Positions 41,057 through 51,738 of a stretch of 64,000 nucleotides of DNA are shown in pieces. The number at the start of each line of letters is the position of its first letter. Position 1 is the first letter of the stretch. The notes beneath the pieces are model-generated. The model was not told where the DNA came from, ran no database searches, and worked only from the letters and a program-made list of their open reading frames with translations. The translations under genes and the position numbers were made by a program. The stretch covers positions 2,334,726-2,398,725 of the forward strand of contig NZ_LN890655.1 of NCBI RefSeq assembly GCF_900066015.1, written 5' to 3'. The DNA is from Candidatus Promineifilum breve. Lineage in GTDB: Bacteria; Chloroflexota; Anaerolineae; Promineifilales; Promineifilaceae.

Positions 41057-41899
41057 ATGGCGGATAGTTTTGGTTTCCCAACCTGGACCCTGTGGGGCAC
41101 GGGGTTGGCGGCCCTGGGGTCGCTTATCGCGATAGCGCTGGCGTTTCTGGCCCAGTCGCCGCGCTTGCTGGCCCGGTTCAAATTGACCGGCTGGCGGCTC
41201 GACCTGCGGGCCAAGAGCTATACCGGCTATGGGCTGGCCCTTTTGCTGTTGGCGATGGGCTTCTTCCTGGCCGGTGTGCCGTTGGGGCCGCGCGCGGCGG
41301 CCGTGGCCGGCGATGCCACGGTGGCCGCCGCAGCGACCGAACTGGCGGCCGGTGATGGACTGAACGGAACCGACATCCCACAAGAAACGACCGGCGACAC
41401 ATTGCCGACCGGCGGCCAATCGGGCGCGATGGTCGGGCTGCCGACGGCCACCGCCGGTGGAGCCAGCGGGGCGATGGCCGGTCTGATCACCCCCCAGGCC
41501 ACCATTGAAGTGAGCGATGTGATCAGTGGCACGGCCGAAGTCGCCCTGCCGCCGGGAGCCACGACCGCGCAGCCCGCGCCGACGGCCGCGCCCGACGAAC
41601 CAACCCCCACACCCACCGCCTCCCCCACCCGCGTGCCCACCGCTACGACCACGCCCACCCCCTCGGCGACGCCCACGCCCACGCCCATCCTCGGCCCCTC
41701 GGCGCGCATCAATGACGGCACGAGCACCCTGCCCGTGCGGCGCTTGCCCGGCGGCCCGGTGCTGGTCGTCCTCGTCCGCGGCGACACCGTTATCCCCCTG
41801 GCCGGCCATGCCTTCTTCGACGGCGATCTGTGGCGGGAGATTCAGACGGTGGATGGGATCGTAGGTTGGGTGCCGGATGAGTTTTTGGATTATGAGTGA
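41057..41899 (+). CDS. Membrane-anchored protein with Pro/Thr spacer and C-terminal SH3-like domain
   Basis: The 280-residue protein has two membrane segments at the N-terminus (about 10-32 and 57-77). A long Ala/Thr/Pro-rich outer spacer follows (PTPTASPTRVPTATTTPTPS), then a C-terminal 60-residue bacterial SH3-like domain (LPVRRLPGGPVLVVLVRGDT then DLWREIQTVDGIVGWVPDEF). It probably binds the cell wall or another envelope polymer. ATG 41057 is chosen because GTG 41048 lies directly after the -10 box. Confidence 0.8.
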   Translation: MADSFGFPTWTLWGTGLAALGSLIAIALAFLAQSPRLLARFKLTGWRLDLRAKSYTGYGLALLLLAMGFFLAGVPLGPRAAAVAGDATVAAAATELAAGDGLNGTDIPQETTGDTLPTGGQSGAMVGLPTATAGGASGAMAGLITPQATIEVSDVISGTAEVALPPGATTAQPAPTAAPDEPTPTPTASPTRVPTATTTPTPSATPTPTPILGPSARINDGTSTLPVRRLPGGPVLVVLVRGDTVIPLAGHAFFDGDLWREIQTVDGIVGWVPDEFLDYE

Positions 41900-41949
41900 A
41901 ACGTCCGGGAAAGCACATTCTATTTTCAGCCAGGATAGGAGAAGCCGAT

Positions 41950-42231
41950 ATGATGTGGTCTGATGTACGTATTGCTTATCCCGATCAATGGCTTGTCGTT
42001 GAAGCGCTGGAAGCCTATACAACGGCTGAAAGCTTGCGCATACCCCAGCGATTGGCCGTGATTGAATCATGCTCCGATGGCGCATCGGCCATGCAACGGT
42101 ACAGGAGTTTGCACGGGGAGTATCCACAACGTGAGTTCTATTTCGTTCATACGAGCCGGGAAGTGCTGGCTATTCGTGAGCACCATTGGTTAGGGATTAG
42201 GAAGGGCAATGCAGATCTCGCTCAAAGATGA
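41950..42231 (+). CDS. Small protein of a retropepsin module (module 1)
   Basis: The function is not recognised. The 93-residue protein (MMWSDVRIAYPDQWLVVEAL then EAYTTAESLRIPQRLAVIES) ends YFVHTSREVLAIREHHWLGI. It reads like a small alpha/beta domain with a pattern also seen in the DUF5678-type partner at 61641 (a Y-P/E-x-W/Y-V core). GGAGAAGCCGAT precedes ATG 41950. It overlaps the following retropepsin gene by 23 bp, so the pair is co-translated. Confidence 0.7.
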   Translation: MMWSDVRIAYPDQWLVVEALEAYTTAESLRIPQRLAVIESCSDGASAMQRYRSLHGEYPQREFYFVHTSREVLAIREHHWLGIRKGNADLAQR

Positions 42232-42607
42232 CCTACCCTTTATTTCCATATTTTTGTCATATGCCGGGCAAGCAACTGAAATTTACGACGTGCTGATAGA
42301 TACGGGATCTGTCAGCACCGTATTGGCTGCCGATGTCGTCGCGACGTTGGGAATAACTCCAGCACCGACCGATGAACTGCGAATATTGCGCGGTGTGGGA
42401 GGCACAGAAGCCGTTTTCAGTCGTATCGTCGATTTTCTTAGAATCGGCGACTTTGGAATACCCAACTTTGAGATAGAAATTGGGGGGATGGACTACGGCT
42501 TCGCTATTAACGGCATCTTAGGAATGGATTTCTTAACGCAAGTGGGTGCAATTATTGACCTGAACACACTCTCGCTTGAATCATATCGCTCCAACACCAA
42601 AGCCTAG
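42209..42607 (+). CDS. Retropepsin-like aspartic protease (module 1)
   Basis: The 132-residue single-domain protease has the catalytic loop [16 protein letters not shown] (DTGS) and the closing segment [17 protein letters not shown] of the retropepsin-like clan AA family. It would be active as a homodimer. There is no signal peptide or membrane segment, so it is cytoplasmic. AGGAAGGGCA precedes the ATG. The partner gene upstream overlaps it. The substrate is unknown; the partner protein is one candidate. Confidence 0.85.
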   Translation: MQISLKDDLPFISIFLSYAGQATEIYDVLIDTGSVSTVLAADVVATLGITPAPTDELRILRGVGGTEAVFSRIVDFLRIGDFGIPNFEIEIGGMDYGFAINGILGMDFLTQVGAIIDLNTLSLESYRSNTKA

Positions 42608-43671
42608 CCTCGCAGATAACGCTCTAATGCCTCTATTTCCGCTTTAAGCGTAATCGGCGCCGCCGCCTGCTCCACCGCCGTCCCCGGGTCTTTCAACCCA
42701 TGCCCCGTCAGCACGACGACCGCCGTCCGCCCGGCCGGGTCGATCTCGCCCAGGGCGATCTGCTGCCGCAACGCGGCCAGCCCGGTGGCCGAGGCCGGCT
42801 CCACAAACACCCCCTCCACCCGCGCCAGTAGCCGCCACGCCTCGAGGATGTCCTCGTCGCTGACGGCGGTGATAATGCCGCCCGATTCATCCAGCGCCTC
42901 GACCGCCTGCCGCCAGCGGGCCGGGTTGCCAATGCGGATGGCCGTCGCCAATGTCTCCGGCTTCTCCACGACGCGGCCGAGGACGATGGGCGCGGCCCCG
43001 GCGGCCTGCCCGCCCAGCAGCCGCGGCAAGCCCTTGGCATACTGCTTGTAGCCCAGCCAGTAGGCGCTGATGTTGCCGGCGTTGCCCACCGGCAGGCAGT
43101 GCCAGTCGGGGGCCTGGCCGCCCAGCTGATCGACGATCTCGAACGCGCCCGTCTTTTGCCCCTCCAGCCGCCACGGGTTGACCGAGTTGACCAGGGCGAT
43201 GGGCCGACGGGAGTCGGCTCGCCGTTCGGTGATCTCGCGCACCATGCGCAAGCCGTCGTCGAATGAGCCGTCGATGCTGATGACCTCCGCGCCATAGGCC
43301 AACGAGGCGGCCAGCTTGCCCAGGGCGATCTTGCCCTGCGGCACGAGGACGAGGCAGCGCAGCCCGGCGCGGGCGGCATAGGCGGCGGCGCTGGCGGCGG
43401 TGTTGCCGGTGCTGGCGCAGATGACCGTCTCGGCCCCCTCCTGCACGGCGCGGCTGATGGCAGCGGTCATGCCGCGATCCTTGAAGGAGCCGGTCGGGTT
43501 CAACCCCTCGTACTTCAGATATAGTTGCAACCCGCCGCGCGGGGCGATCTGCTCGGCCAGACGCGGGGCATGGATGAGCGGCGTGTTGCCCTCGTTCAGG
43601 GTGACGACGGGTGCATCCGCGTCGAACGGCAGATAGGGGCGGTAGGCTTCGATGACGCCGGGCCAGTTCAT
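42604..43671 (-). CDS. thrC: Threonine synthase
   Basis: It converts O-phosphohomoserine to threonine with PLP. The 355-residue protein has the PLP Lys64 in [12 protein letters not shown], the phosphate loop [12 protein letters not shown] and the SSTGNTAAS-like [14 protein letters not shown]. Its short form matches the prokaryotic class. ATG 43671 follows GGAGATCACCC; the longer frame to 43824 runs through a dispersed G/C-rich repeat and is rejected. Confidence 0.92.
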   Translation of the reverse strand: MNWPGVIEAYRPYLPFDADAPVVTLNEGNTPLIHAPRLAEQIAPRGGLQLYLKYEGLNPTGSFKDRGMTAAISRAVQEGAETVICASTGNTAASAAAYAARAGLRCLVLVPQGKIALGKLAASLAYGAEVISIDGSFDDGLRMVREITERRADSRRPIALVNSVNPWRLEGQKTGAFEIVDQLGGQAPDWHCLPVGNAGNISAYWLGYKQYAKGLPRLLGGQAAGAAPIVLGRVVEKPETLATAIRIGNPARWRQAVEALDESGGIITAVSDEDILEAWRLLARVEGVFVEPASATGLAALRQQIALGEIDPAGRTAVVVLTGHGLKDPGTAVEQAAAPITLKAEIEALERYLRG

Positions 43672-43707
43672 GGGTGATCTCCTTAATATTATGGCAATAA
43701 TACGGCG

Positions 43708-43805
43708 GCAGGGGAGCAGGGGGGCGGGGGAGCAGGGGAGAAGAGTGTGACGGTTGTAGGGTTCTTTCCCCCCTGCCCCCCTGCTCCCCCGCACCCCTGC
43801 GCTCC
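43708..43805. repeat. Inverted GCAGGGGAGCAGGGG repeat
   Basis: The G-rich left part (43708-43742) and C-rich right part (43767-43805) form a hairpin between the LysM lipoprotein and threonine synthase genes. It is the same family as 32414-32492. Confidence 0.85.
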
Positions 43806-43816
43806 TACAGAACACC

Positions 43817-44845
43817 TCATTCACCTGGAATTTCCAACGCCTGCCCCGGATAAATAGTATACGGCTCGCTCAGGCTGTTGGCCGCGGCCAGTTCGCTCGG
43901 CGACAGGCCATATTGGTGGGCGATGCCGCTCAGCGTCTCGCCGCGATGCACCTGATGGGTGAAATCGGGCGTGGGGCCGGGCGCGTCGGCCGGTATCTTG
44001 AGCCGCTGCCCGGCGTAAATCTGGTTGGGCGCGGTCAGCCCGTTGGCCTCGGCCACCTGATCCCAGGTGAGGCCGTGGCGCTGGGCGAGGTTGTAGAGCG
44101 TATCGCCGGGGGCGACAACCACGACGGCCGACGGCGGGCTACTGACGGCCGTGTCTGCGCCATCGGCCGGGGCCAAGCTCGCGGCGGGCGGCGGTTGGTC
44201 GCCGGTCGCCGGCCGCGACGATTGCGTGGCGGGCGTGGCCGTGGGCAAGGGCGGGATGCGCAACTCCTGGCCGACAGTGATGGCGTTGGGGTCGGTGATG
44301 CCGTTGAACGCGGCGATGACCACCCACGACAGGCCATATTTCAGGCCGATGCGATACAGATTTTCGCCGGCCTGGACCACATGGATCGTCTCAGCAGACG
44401 ATTCCGTCTCCCCCGCGCTATTCGTCTGTGCCGTGGGGCTGGGCGAGGTGGCTGGCGCGGTCGTTTCCGGCGTGGCCGTGGGCGGCTCGGTCGTGGGCGA
44501 AACTTCCGGCGCCAGCGAAGGCTCCGGCGGCGTTGTCGCTGCGGCTGCGGTCGGCGGTTGGGCCACAGGCGTCGCCTCGTCGGCGGTCGGTTCCGCCGTT
44601 GGCTCGGCTGTCGGGAAGGCCGCCGCCGCCGTCTCGTCCAGCCGGGGCGAGGCTTCGCCGGTGGCTGTGGCCGGAGGGATGGGCGTTTGCGGGCCGGTGT
44701 CCTGCCCCGCGCCGCCGCCCACGTCTGGGTCGCCGAAGTCGACGCCGGGGTCGGCCGCCGGAGCGGGTAGGCGGTTGCAGGCCGCCGCCAGGCAAACGAG
44801 GATGAGGAGCAAGACGGCTGACCACGCGCGCCGACTGTTATTCAA
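43817..44845 (-). CDS. LysM-repeat lipoprotein
   Basis: The 342-residue protein has a lipoprotein signal ([17 protein letters not shown], lipobox LAAAC). A Pro/Thr/Ala-rich spacer follows, then three LysM domains ([60 protein letters not shown]) that would bind peptidoglycan or chitin-like glycans. The start is placed at TTG 44845, because GGAGGTAGCTTC precedes it and it gives a normal signal peptide. The ATG further upstream would put about 20 extra residues before the signal. Confidence 0.85.
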   Translation of the reverse strand: MNNSRRAWSAVLLLILVCLAAACNRLPAPAADPGVDFGDPDVGGGAGQDTGPQTPIPPATATGEASPRLDETAAAAFPTAEPTAEPTADEATPVAQPPTAAAATTPPEPSLAPEVSPTTEPPTATPETTAPATSPSPTAQTNSAGETESSAETIHVVQAGENLYRIGLKYGLSWVVIAAFNGITDPNAITVGQELRIPPLPTATPATQSSRPATGDQPPPAASLAPADGADTAVSSPPSAVVVVAPGDTLYNLAQRHGLTWDQVAEANGLTAPNQIYAGQRLKIPADAPGPTPDFTHQVHRGETLSGIAHQYGLSPSELAAANSLSEPYTIYPGQALEIPGE

Positions 44846-44936
44846 GAAGCTACCTCCGCGTGAAATTCGAGCGTATGTTACCACAATCCTGCTATTATTC
44901 ATGCGACGCGCCTCTGGTCTGAGCGCCTCGCCGGGT

Positions 44937-46352
44937 ATGATCAATCACCGCCCCGCCTACCACTTCCTGCCGCCCGCCGGCTGGATGAACGATCCCAACG
45001 GGTTCATTCACCATCGCGGTATTTATCACCTGTTCTACCAACACAACCCGGCCGGCGCTTACCATGCCGACATCCACTGGGGCCACGCCCGTAGCGTCGA
45101 TCTGGTGCGTTGGCAACACCGGCCCATGGCCCTGACGCCATCGCCCGGTGGGCCGGATCAAGGCGGCTGCTGGTCCGGCTCGGCCGTCGTCGCCGCTGGC
45201 CGGCCGCTGATCTACTACACCGGCGTGTCGCCGCAGACTGTCTGCCGGGCAAGCGGTAGCGACGACCTGGACGAATGGACGAAAGACGCCGCCAACCCGC
45301 TCATCTCCGGCCCCCCGCCCGGCTTTGGCGGCGACACAGGCGACTTCCGCGACCCATACGTCTGGCGCGCGGGCGAGCAATGGTACATGGTCATGGGGTC
45401 GCGCGTCGCGGGCGAGGGTGGAGCGGTGCTGCTCTATCGCTCGGCCGACCTGTTGGCCTGGGAATACGTGGGGCCGCTGCTGCTGGGCGACCCGGCCCGG
45501 CGCGAACCCGTGTGGACGGGAACCATGTGGGAGTGCCCCAACCTGTTCCCCCTGGCCGGCCGCCACGTGTTGATCGTCTCTTTCCAGGATTGGGCGCGCG
45601 GCGACCTGCTGTTTCCCGGCTACTTCGTGGGGGATTTCGACGGCGTGGGCTTCCGGCCGGGCAGGCCGCGCGTGTTGGAGTATGGCGGCTGCCTCTACGC
45701 GCCGCTGGTGACCATCGACGCAAGCGGGCGGGCCGTGCTGATGGGCTGGCTGATGGAGGGGCGCGACCCCGCCGCGCAACGGGCCGCCGGCTGGAGCGGC
45801 GTGATGTCGTTGCCGCGCGTCCTGTCTTTGGGCGACGACGAGACCCTGCGCATCCAGCCCATCCCCGAATTGGCCCAACTGCGCGGTGAGCCGTTCCAAC
45901 CAGCCCCGCAACTTCTCTACCCCGGCGCGGCCAATCCCCTGCGCGACGTGGGCGGCGACTGCCTGGAACTCGATCTGACGCTGACACCGCGTGGCGCGAC
46001 CGCCTTTCGGTTGCGCCTGCTCGCCTCGCCCGATGGCTCGGACGGCATTACGCTGCGCGGCGATTTCAGCGTGGGGACAATCGCCTTCGACCGGCCCGAC
46101 TCGGTTGCGGCCGATCACCCGGCGCGACTGGCGGCCGAAATCGCGCCGCTGCCCGCCGAGCGGCCGTTGCGGCTGCGCGTCTTTGTGGATCGCTCGGTCG
46201 TCGAGGTATTTGTCAATGAGCGGGTCGTGCTATCGACTCGTGTCTATGCGGCCCGGCCGGATAGTCTGGGGGTGGAACTGCTGGCGGATGGTGGGGCGCT
46301 GGCGATAGAGGCAATTGACGTTTGGCCGATGAGGGCAATCTGGGATGAGTAA
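44937..46352 (+). CDS. Glycoside hydrolase family 32 (invertase/fructanase)
   Basis: The 471-residue enzyme hydrolyses beta-fructosides such as sucrose or short fructans. The three GH32 acids are visible: the nucleophile D19 in GWMNDPNG, the stabiliser Asp in GDFRDPYVW and the acid Glu in MWECPNLF. The five-blade propeller is followed by a C-terminal beta-sandwich (LRVFVDRSVVEVFVNERV). No signal peptide is seen, so it is likely intracellular. ATG 44937 gives the usual N-terminus; ATG 44901 is possible. It is divergent from the LysM gene. Confidence 0.93.
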   Translation: MINHRPAYHFLPPAGWMNDPNGFIHHRGIYHLFYQHNPAGAYHADIHWGHARSVDLVRWQHRPMALTPSPGGPDQGGCWSGSAVVAAGRPLIYYTGVSPQTVCRASGSDDLDEWTKDAANPLISGPPPGFGGDTGDFRDPYVWRAGEQWYMVMGSRVAGEGGAVLLYRSADLLAWEYVGPLLLGDPARREPVWTGTMWECPNLFPLAGRHVLIVSFQDWARGDLLFPGYFVGDFDGVGFRPGRPRVLEYGGCLYAPLVTIDASGRAVLMGWLMEGRDPAAQRAAGWSGVMSLPRVLSLGDDETLRIQPIPELAQLRGEPFQPAPQLLYPGAANPLRDVGGDCLELDLTLTPRGATAFRLRLLASPDGSDGITLRGDFSVGTIAFDRPDSVAADHPARLAAEIAPLPAERPLRLRVFVDRSVVEVFVNERVVLSTRVYAARPDSLGVELLADGGALAIEAIDVWPMRAIWDE

Positions 46353-46523
46353 AACCCCCAGGGTTGATAAGGTTACCTCCTTTCCCCTCTAGCCCTTTTC
46401 GATGTGCCGTTTCCCTGATAAAGAGCGCCGAAAGAGATCAAATCGGGTGACTTTTATGGTAAAATAGATAGAGAAGTACCTTGTTTTCTACAGGTTGCTT
46501 GGGGAAAAGGGAGACGAAGCCAA

Positions 46524-47396
46524 ATGAATACAAACAAGATCCGAATCGTGGCCGCTATAGCGGTTATTTTGGTTTGGATGGGCACGGTGATGACCCTGAT
46601 TCAGCGGGATCCGGTCGTTAGCGCTCAGGATGGCAAGATCGTCGCCGATACGATCGCGCCGTTGCTCCATTATCAAGGACGGCTGAACAATCCGACTACC
46701 GGCCAGCCGGTGGCCGATGGCAGCTACACCATGGTCTTCCGGCTCTATACCGCGCCGTCGGGCGGGGCGGCCCTGTGGACGGAAGCCAGGGACGTGGCCG
46801 TGCGGGACGGACTATTCAGCACCGTCCTCGGCGACGTGACGCCCCTTGATCAGAGCGTGTTCAACGGCCAGACCTTGTGGCTGGGGGTGAAGGTGGGGTC
46901 GGACGAGGAGGCCAGGCCGCGGCAGCAGTTGCTGCCGGTGGCCTATGCGCTGAGCCTGGTACCCGGGGCGACCATTCAGGGCAATAGCAACAGCGCCGCG
47001 TTGAACCTGAGCAATACCGGCGGCGGCGCGGCGCTGCACGCCGGCGGTCCGGTCGTCATAGACGGCGACCTGACCGTGGATGGCGCAATCTCCAGCCCCA
47101 TGATGCCGATTGCTTCCGGATACGTCGAATGGGGTGGCGGATTGATCACCGGCTCCGGCAACGTGTCCAGTGAGTGGGATGAGAACGCCGCAGTCTACTG
47201 GATCACAATCGCCGGCCACGCCTACGACGTTCATGACTACGTAACGGTCGTCACGCTCATGAGTGATTGCCCGGTCGATCGAACGCACGTCTGGGGCGAG
47301 GACGGTAAACTGGTCGTGTATTTTTATGAACATGACACGAACGGTTATTTGAGACGCTCGAATTGCAACTTCCAATTCATCACCTTTAAGCAGTAG
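46524..47396 (+). CDS. Secreted protein with LLHYQGRL-type N-terminal domain
   Basis: The function is not recognised. The 290-residue protein has a signal or anchor helix (IRIVAAIAVILVWMGTVMTL). It is followed by a domain often seen in surface proteins of environmental bacteria (PLLHYQGRLNNPTTGQPVAD then YTMVFRLYTAPSGGAALW, LWLGVKVGSDEEARPRQQLL). The Cys-containing C-terminal 100 residues are unlike known domains. A TAAAAT at 46460-46465 is a possible -10 box. It is followed 24 bp later by a small secreted protein. Confidence 0.7.
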   Translation: MNTNKIRIVAAIAVILVWMGTVMTLIQRDPVVSAQDGKIVADTIAPLLHYQGRLNNPTTGQPVADGSYTMVFRLYTAPSGGAALWTEARDVAVRDGLFSTVLGDVTPLDQSVFNGQTLWLGVKVGSDEEARPRQQLLPVAYALSLVPGATIQGNSNSAALNLSNTGGGAALHAGGPVVIDGDLTVDGAISSPMMPIASGYVEWGGGLITGSGNVSSEWDENAAVYWITIAGHAYDVHDYVTVVTLMSDCPVDRTHVWGEDGKLVVYFYEHDTNGYLRRSNCNFQFITFKQ

Positions 47397-47420
47397 CCGG
47401 CGGCCGAAGGAGAGAAAGCC

Positions 47421-47711
47421 ATGAAAAGGTTCTATCGCTGGCTGTTCATCTTGCTGCTGATCCTTACACTGGCCGGCGCGGTTCTGGCCCAGGTTTCACC
47501 CTACTTTGATGTGGGCTGGCACGTGTTGTCGGGCGGTGGCGGGTCGCGCGGCTCGGCCGGGTATCAGATCGATGATACGCTGGGCCAATGGTCGGGCGGT
47601 TTATCCAACAGCGCCCACTATCAACTGACGACGGGGTTCTGGCACACCAGCGGGGTGATAGTTAAGACTCAGCTCATCTACGCACCGGTGGTGATCAACT
47701 CACAACCTTAA
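47421..47711 (+). CDS. Small secreted protein
   Basis: The 96-residue protein has a clear signal peptide (FYRWLFILLLILTLAGAVLA) and a short mature part (FDVGWHVLSGGGGSRGSAGY then QIDDTLGQWSGGLSN), ending in VINSQP. GGAGAGAAAGCC precedes ATG 47421. It follows the larger secreted protein closely and is probably in the same transcript. The Gly-rich motif resembles the self-associating ends of some surface proteins. Confidence 0.7.
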   Translation: MKRFYRWLFILLLILTLAGAVLAQVSPYFDVGWHVLSGGGGSRGSAGYQIDDTLGQWSGGLSNSAHYQLTTGFWHTSGVIVKTQLIYAPVVINSQP

Positions 47712-47784
47712 AGCCGGTTAAGGACGACGCAATTCAGAGGAGGGAGTTGCTATCCACGCAACTGCCGATGGATATCGAGGACTA

Positions 47785-47821
47785 AAGACCTTTGAGGTTT
47801 GCCGCAAACCTCAAAGGTCTT
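47785..47821. repeat. Perfect 37-bp palindrome AAGACCTTTGAGGTTTGC/GCAAACCTC...
   Basis: Two perfect 18-base arms flank one central base. It is related to the palindrome at 51668-51699. It lies between the small secreted protein and hicB. There is no T-tract, so a terminator role is uncertain. Confidence 0.88.
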
Positions 47822-47889
47822 CAGGGGCGAAAAGCGAGTCTATCTGTTATACTGAAAGAACTCTGACGATCTCTGCGAAGGGAAAACTG

Positions 47890-48141
47890 ATGAAGACAGT
47901 ACTCTACCGGGTGATTTTACGACCAGAACCAGAAGGCGGTTACACGGCGTTTGTGCCCACGCTGCCTGGGTGTATTACCTATGGGGCTGACGTGGACGAC
48001 GCTATGGCGATGGCGCGAGAAGCGATTGAATTATATGTGGAAAGCCTTGTCGCTCATGGCGAAGAGGTACCGACGGAAGAAGGGACGTTGGAATATGCCT
48101 TGACGGTGAACTATGCCGAAGCTGCCGGTGTTAACGCCTAG
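47890..48141 (+). CDS. hicB: HicB-family antitoxin
   Basis: The 83-residue antitoxin MKTVLYRVILRPEPEGGYTA then FVPTLPGCITYGADVDDAMA has the HicB partial RNase H-like fold. The C-terminal DNA-binding part is short. It precedes the toxin (antitoxin first), which is common in many bacteria, and overlaps it by 29 bp. A -10-like TATACT (47848-47853) lies upstream. Confidence 0.92.
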   Translation: MKTVLYRVILRPEPEGGYTAFVPTLPGCITYGADVDDAMAMAREAIELYVESLVAHGEEVPTEEGTLEYALTVNYAEAAGVNA

Positions 48142-48337
48142 AGATGTCATCCGCATTCTGGAGAAGCGAGGCTTTGTCCTTGATCGGGCAAAAGGTAGTC
48201 ACCATATTTACCTTCATCCCGACACGAAACGCCGGACGGTTGTCCCAGTACACCGGCGCGACTTGCCGCAAGGCACGCTGTTATCTATCCTGAAACAGGC
48301 TGGTATTGATCGCGAAGAGTTGGAAGAATTGTTATAA
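48113..48337 (+). CDS. hicA: HicA-family mRNA interferase toxin
   Basis: The 74-residue protein (LPVLTPRDVIRILEKRGFVL then RAKGSHHIYLHP) has the double-stranded-RNA-binding-like HicA fold, with the catalytic His in GSHHIY. It cleaves mRNA when free. It is intact and overlaps hicB by 29 bp. Confidence 0.92.
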   Translation: MPKLPVLTPRDVIRILEKRGFVLDRAKGSHHIYLHPDTKRRTVVPVHRRDLPQGTLLSILKQAGIDREELEELL

Positions 48338-48342
48338 GGCCG

Positions 48343-49988
<1,646 letters not shown>

Positions 49989-49992
<4 letters not shown>

Positions 49993-50162
49993 GTCCTACT
50001 CTCCTCAAATTCATGGATAATGCGCCGAACTTCGGCCGCCGAGATATCCGATTGTTCTGATTTGGAGTAAATATGGTACCGTTTACCCAGCGCACGCAGG
50101 TTGCGCTTGAACTCGGGGGTAAACCGGATAGCTACAACGGAGGCAGGCTTTTCACTCGGCAT
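49989..50162 (-). pseudogene. RelE/HigB-type toxin with in-frame internal deletion
   Basis: The 57-residue frame begins with MPSEKPASVVAIRF then TPEFKRNLRALGKRY, the N-terminus of RelE-like toxins. It continues directly with HIYSKSEQSDISAAEVRRII then HEFEES, the normal C-terminus of that family. About 40 middle residues are missing but the frame is kept. It overlaps the antitoxin gene by 11 bp and the hutU start by four, as in an intact operon. The protein is unlikely to cut RNA. Confidence 0.75.
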
Positions 50163-50373
50163 CAAAATCCAGCCAAAGCTCAGACAGGGGTAGAGTTTGA
50201 TCGCTCATGGTTTCTAGCCAGCCTTGGCGGAAAGATTCAGCCGCGGGCTTAAGCCCTACGCTTTGACGATAGATTCGGACAATGGCCAATAGCGCAGGCA
50301 AGTATTCGCCCGGCGTTGCTTCAATCTCGGCCTGGAGCTGTTTCTTATAGGTCAGTTCGAATTCAACCGTCAT
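50152..50373 (-). CDS. Antitoxin-like small protein, partner of the deleted RelE-type toxin
   Basis: The 73-residue protein (MTVEFELTYKKQLQAEIEAT then LPALLAIVRIYRQSVGLKPA) ends in an acidic motif (LPLSELWLDFDAE). Its position before a RelE-like remnant, and overlap with it, mark it as the antitoxin. TATAAT (50401-50396, minus strand) lies 22 bases before the ATG. It is kept intact although its toxin lost the centre. Confidence 0.72.
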   Translation of the reverse strand: MTVEFELTYKKQLQAEIEATPGEYLPALLAIVRIYRQSVGLKPAAESFRQGWLETMSDQTLPLSELWLDFDAE

Positions 50374-50445
50374 AGCGCACCATCAACCAATGACAATTAT
50401 AGCAGAAGCTATAGGGATGTGTTGTCTCTAATCCTCTCGCCAGAC

Positions 50446-50922
50446 TCAGATACCCAACTTCTTTGTCATGTGGAGGTTGGTTATCTCGTAGCCCGCCGCC
50501 TGGTACAGGGCGATGGCCGGTTGATTGTGACCAAACACGTGGAGCGAGATCGAATCCAGGCCGAGTTCCTGAACGCGCTCTTCCAGCGTGGCGAAGGCTT
50601 GCGTGCCATACCCTTGCCGGCGAAATTCCTCGTAGATCTCAAAGTCATAGACGAATGCGTCGGGGTGCGAGGCTTTGTTCCGTACGGCAAACCACAGGAT
50701 ACCCACTTTCATCCCCGTGATGCCATCCACAATTGAAAACAAATATTGGTCTTTGGAGGCCACACCGTCGGGCAGAAGCTCCTGAAACTCCTTTTCAGAT
50801 CGCTGGAGCGCCTCTGAAGGGTGCCAGTTGCCCGCCTTGACATGATCCTGAGCGTACTCGTCGACAGCGTTTCGAAGGTAAATGTGGAAATCGCTTGCCG
50901 TCATTGGGAGCAGTTGCACCAT
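50446..50922 (-). CDS. GNAT-family N-acetyltransferase
   Basis: The 158-residue protein has the acetyl-CoA loop FRRQGYGTQAF (R/Q-x-x-G-x-G/A) and the late strand VFGHNQPAIALYQAAGYEI. The substrate is not predictable. It reads as a single gene. A half-copy of the GAAACCGGGTT palindrome lies just upstream (50924-50940). Confidence 0.9.
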   Translation of the reverse strand: MVQLLPMTASDFHIYLRNAVDEYAQDHVKAGNWHPSEALQRSEKEFQELLPDGVASKDQYLFSIVDGITGMKVGILWFAVRNKASHPDAFVYDFEIYEEFRRQGYGTQAFATLEERVQELGLDSISLHVFGHNQPAIALYQAAGYEITNLHMTKKLGI

Positions 50923-51116
50923 TGGGAACCCCGGTTTCTATGATCTGCGCGTCTGCCGGTTGATAAACGAGGGATAGATTGCCGGCCGCCCATTGTGAGA
51001 TAACCACAACCGTATAGACCATCAACCCCACCTGGAAATAGTATAGCAGACCGGCCGAAAGAATGGCATGATAGGCCCTGTTATGCAGAGCTATGGCAGT
51101 CTGAGGTAGACGTAGG

Positions 51117-51686
51117 ATGAGCAAAGAATTGCGCCTTTGGGAGACCATTGCCAGAAGAACCATCCTCGATTGCGGTAAGTTCTTAAAGGTAGAAAGCCAC
51201 GCCGTAAAACTGCCGAACGGCCGAATCATCCCCGACTGGACGTGGGTCATCGCCCCGGACGCGGCCATCGTCCTGGCGGTGACGGACGACGGCCGCTTTG
51301 TCTGCTTCCGGCAGACGAAGTACGCCGTGGACGGCGTGACGCTGGCCCCGGTCGGCGGCATGTTGGAGCCGGATGAAGCCCCATTGGTCGCCGCCAGGCG
51401 GGAGCTATTGGAAGAGACGGGCTATGAAGCACCGGAGTGGATCGGCCTGGGCAGCTACGTCCTCGACCCGAATCGGGGCGTGGGGACGATGCACCTGTTC
51501 CTGGCGTTGGGCGCAAAGCCGGTCGCTCAACCGGATAGCGATGATTTGGAGGATCAGGAGTTGCTTCTGCTCAGCCGGGGTGAAATCGAGGCTGCTCTGC
51601 GAGCGGGCGAGTTCAAGGTTGTGGCCTGGACGGCCGTTGTGGCGATGGCGTTGAATTACCTGAATGGAACCTCAGAGGTCTTCTGA
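51117..51686 (+). CDS. NUDIX hydrolase (ADP-ribose pyrophosphatase-like)
   Basis: The 189-residue protein has the full Nudix box (GGMLEPDEAPLVAARRELLE then ETGYEA). The N-terminal strands are as in ADP-ribose pyrophosphatases (ILDCGKFLKVESHAVKLPNG). It probably cleaves a nucleoside-diphosphate sugar. The start ATG 51117 has TGAGG upstream. The stop codon lies inside a palindromic repeat (51668-51699), which also encodes the last residues (TSEVF). Confidence 0.9.
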   Translation: MSKELRLWETIARRTILDCGKFLKVESHAVKLPNGRIIPDWTWVIAPDAAIVLAVTDDGRFVCFRQTKYAVDGVTLAPVGGMLEPDEAPLVAARRELLEETGYEAPEWIGLGSYVLDPNRGVGTMHLFLALGAKPVAQPDSDDLEDQELLLLSRGEIEAALRAGEFKVVAWTAVVAMALNYLNGTSEVF

Positions 51687-51699
51687 GACCTCTGAGGTT
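51668..51699. repeat. Palindrome AACCTCAGAGGTCT-TCTG-AGACCTCTGAGGTT spanning a stop codon
   Basis: The arms are perfect 14-base copies with a four-base loop. The unit contains the stop codon of the NUDIX gene and may end its transcript. It is the same family as 47785-47821. Confidence 0.88.
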
Positions 51700-51738
51700 T
51701 GAACAGGGGGAAGCCGTCCTCAGCTTCGCATTACTAAA

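Noticed and set aside
40943-42127. A 394-codon minus-strand frame
   Set aside because: It is antisense to the SH3-like protein gene, including its Pro/Thr spacer, and crosses the retropepsin module start; no motif supports it.
44151-44936. An in-frame 5' extension of the GH32 gene to 44151
   Set aside because: It is antisense to the LysM lipoprotein gene; the GH32 fold begins at 44937 or 44901.
50923-51116. Possible gene in the 194-bp gap before the NUDIX gene
   Set aside because: The minus-strand frame there has no family resemblance and no ribosome site. Only a half palindrome (50924-50940) is recognised.
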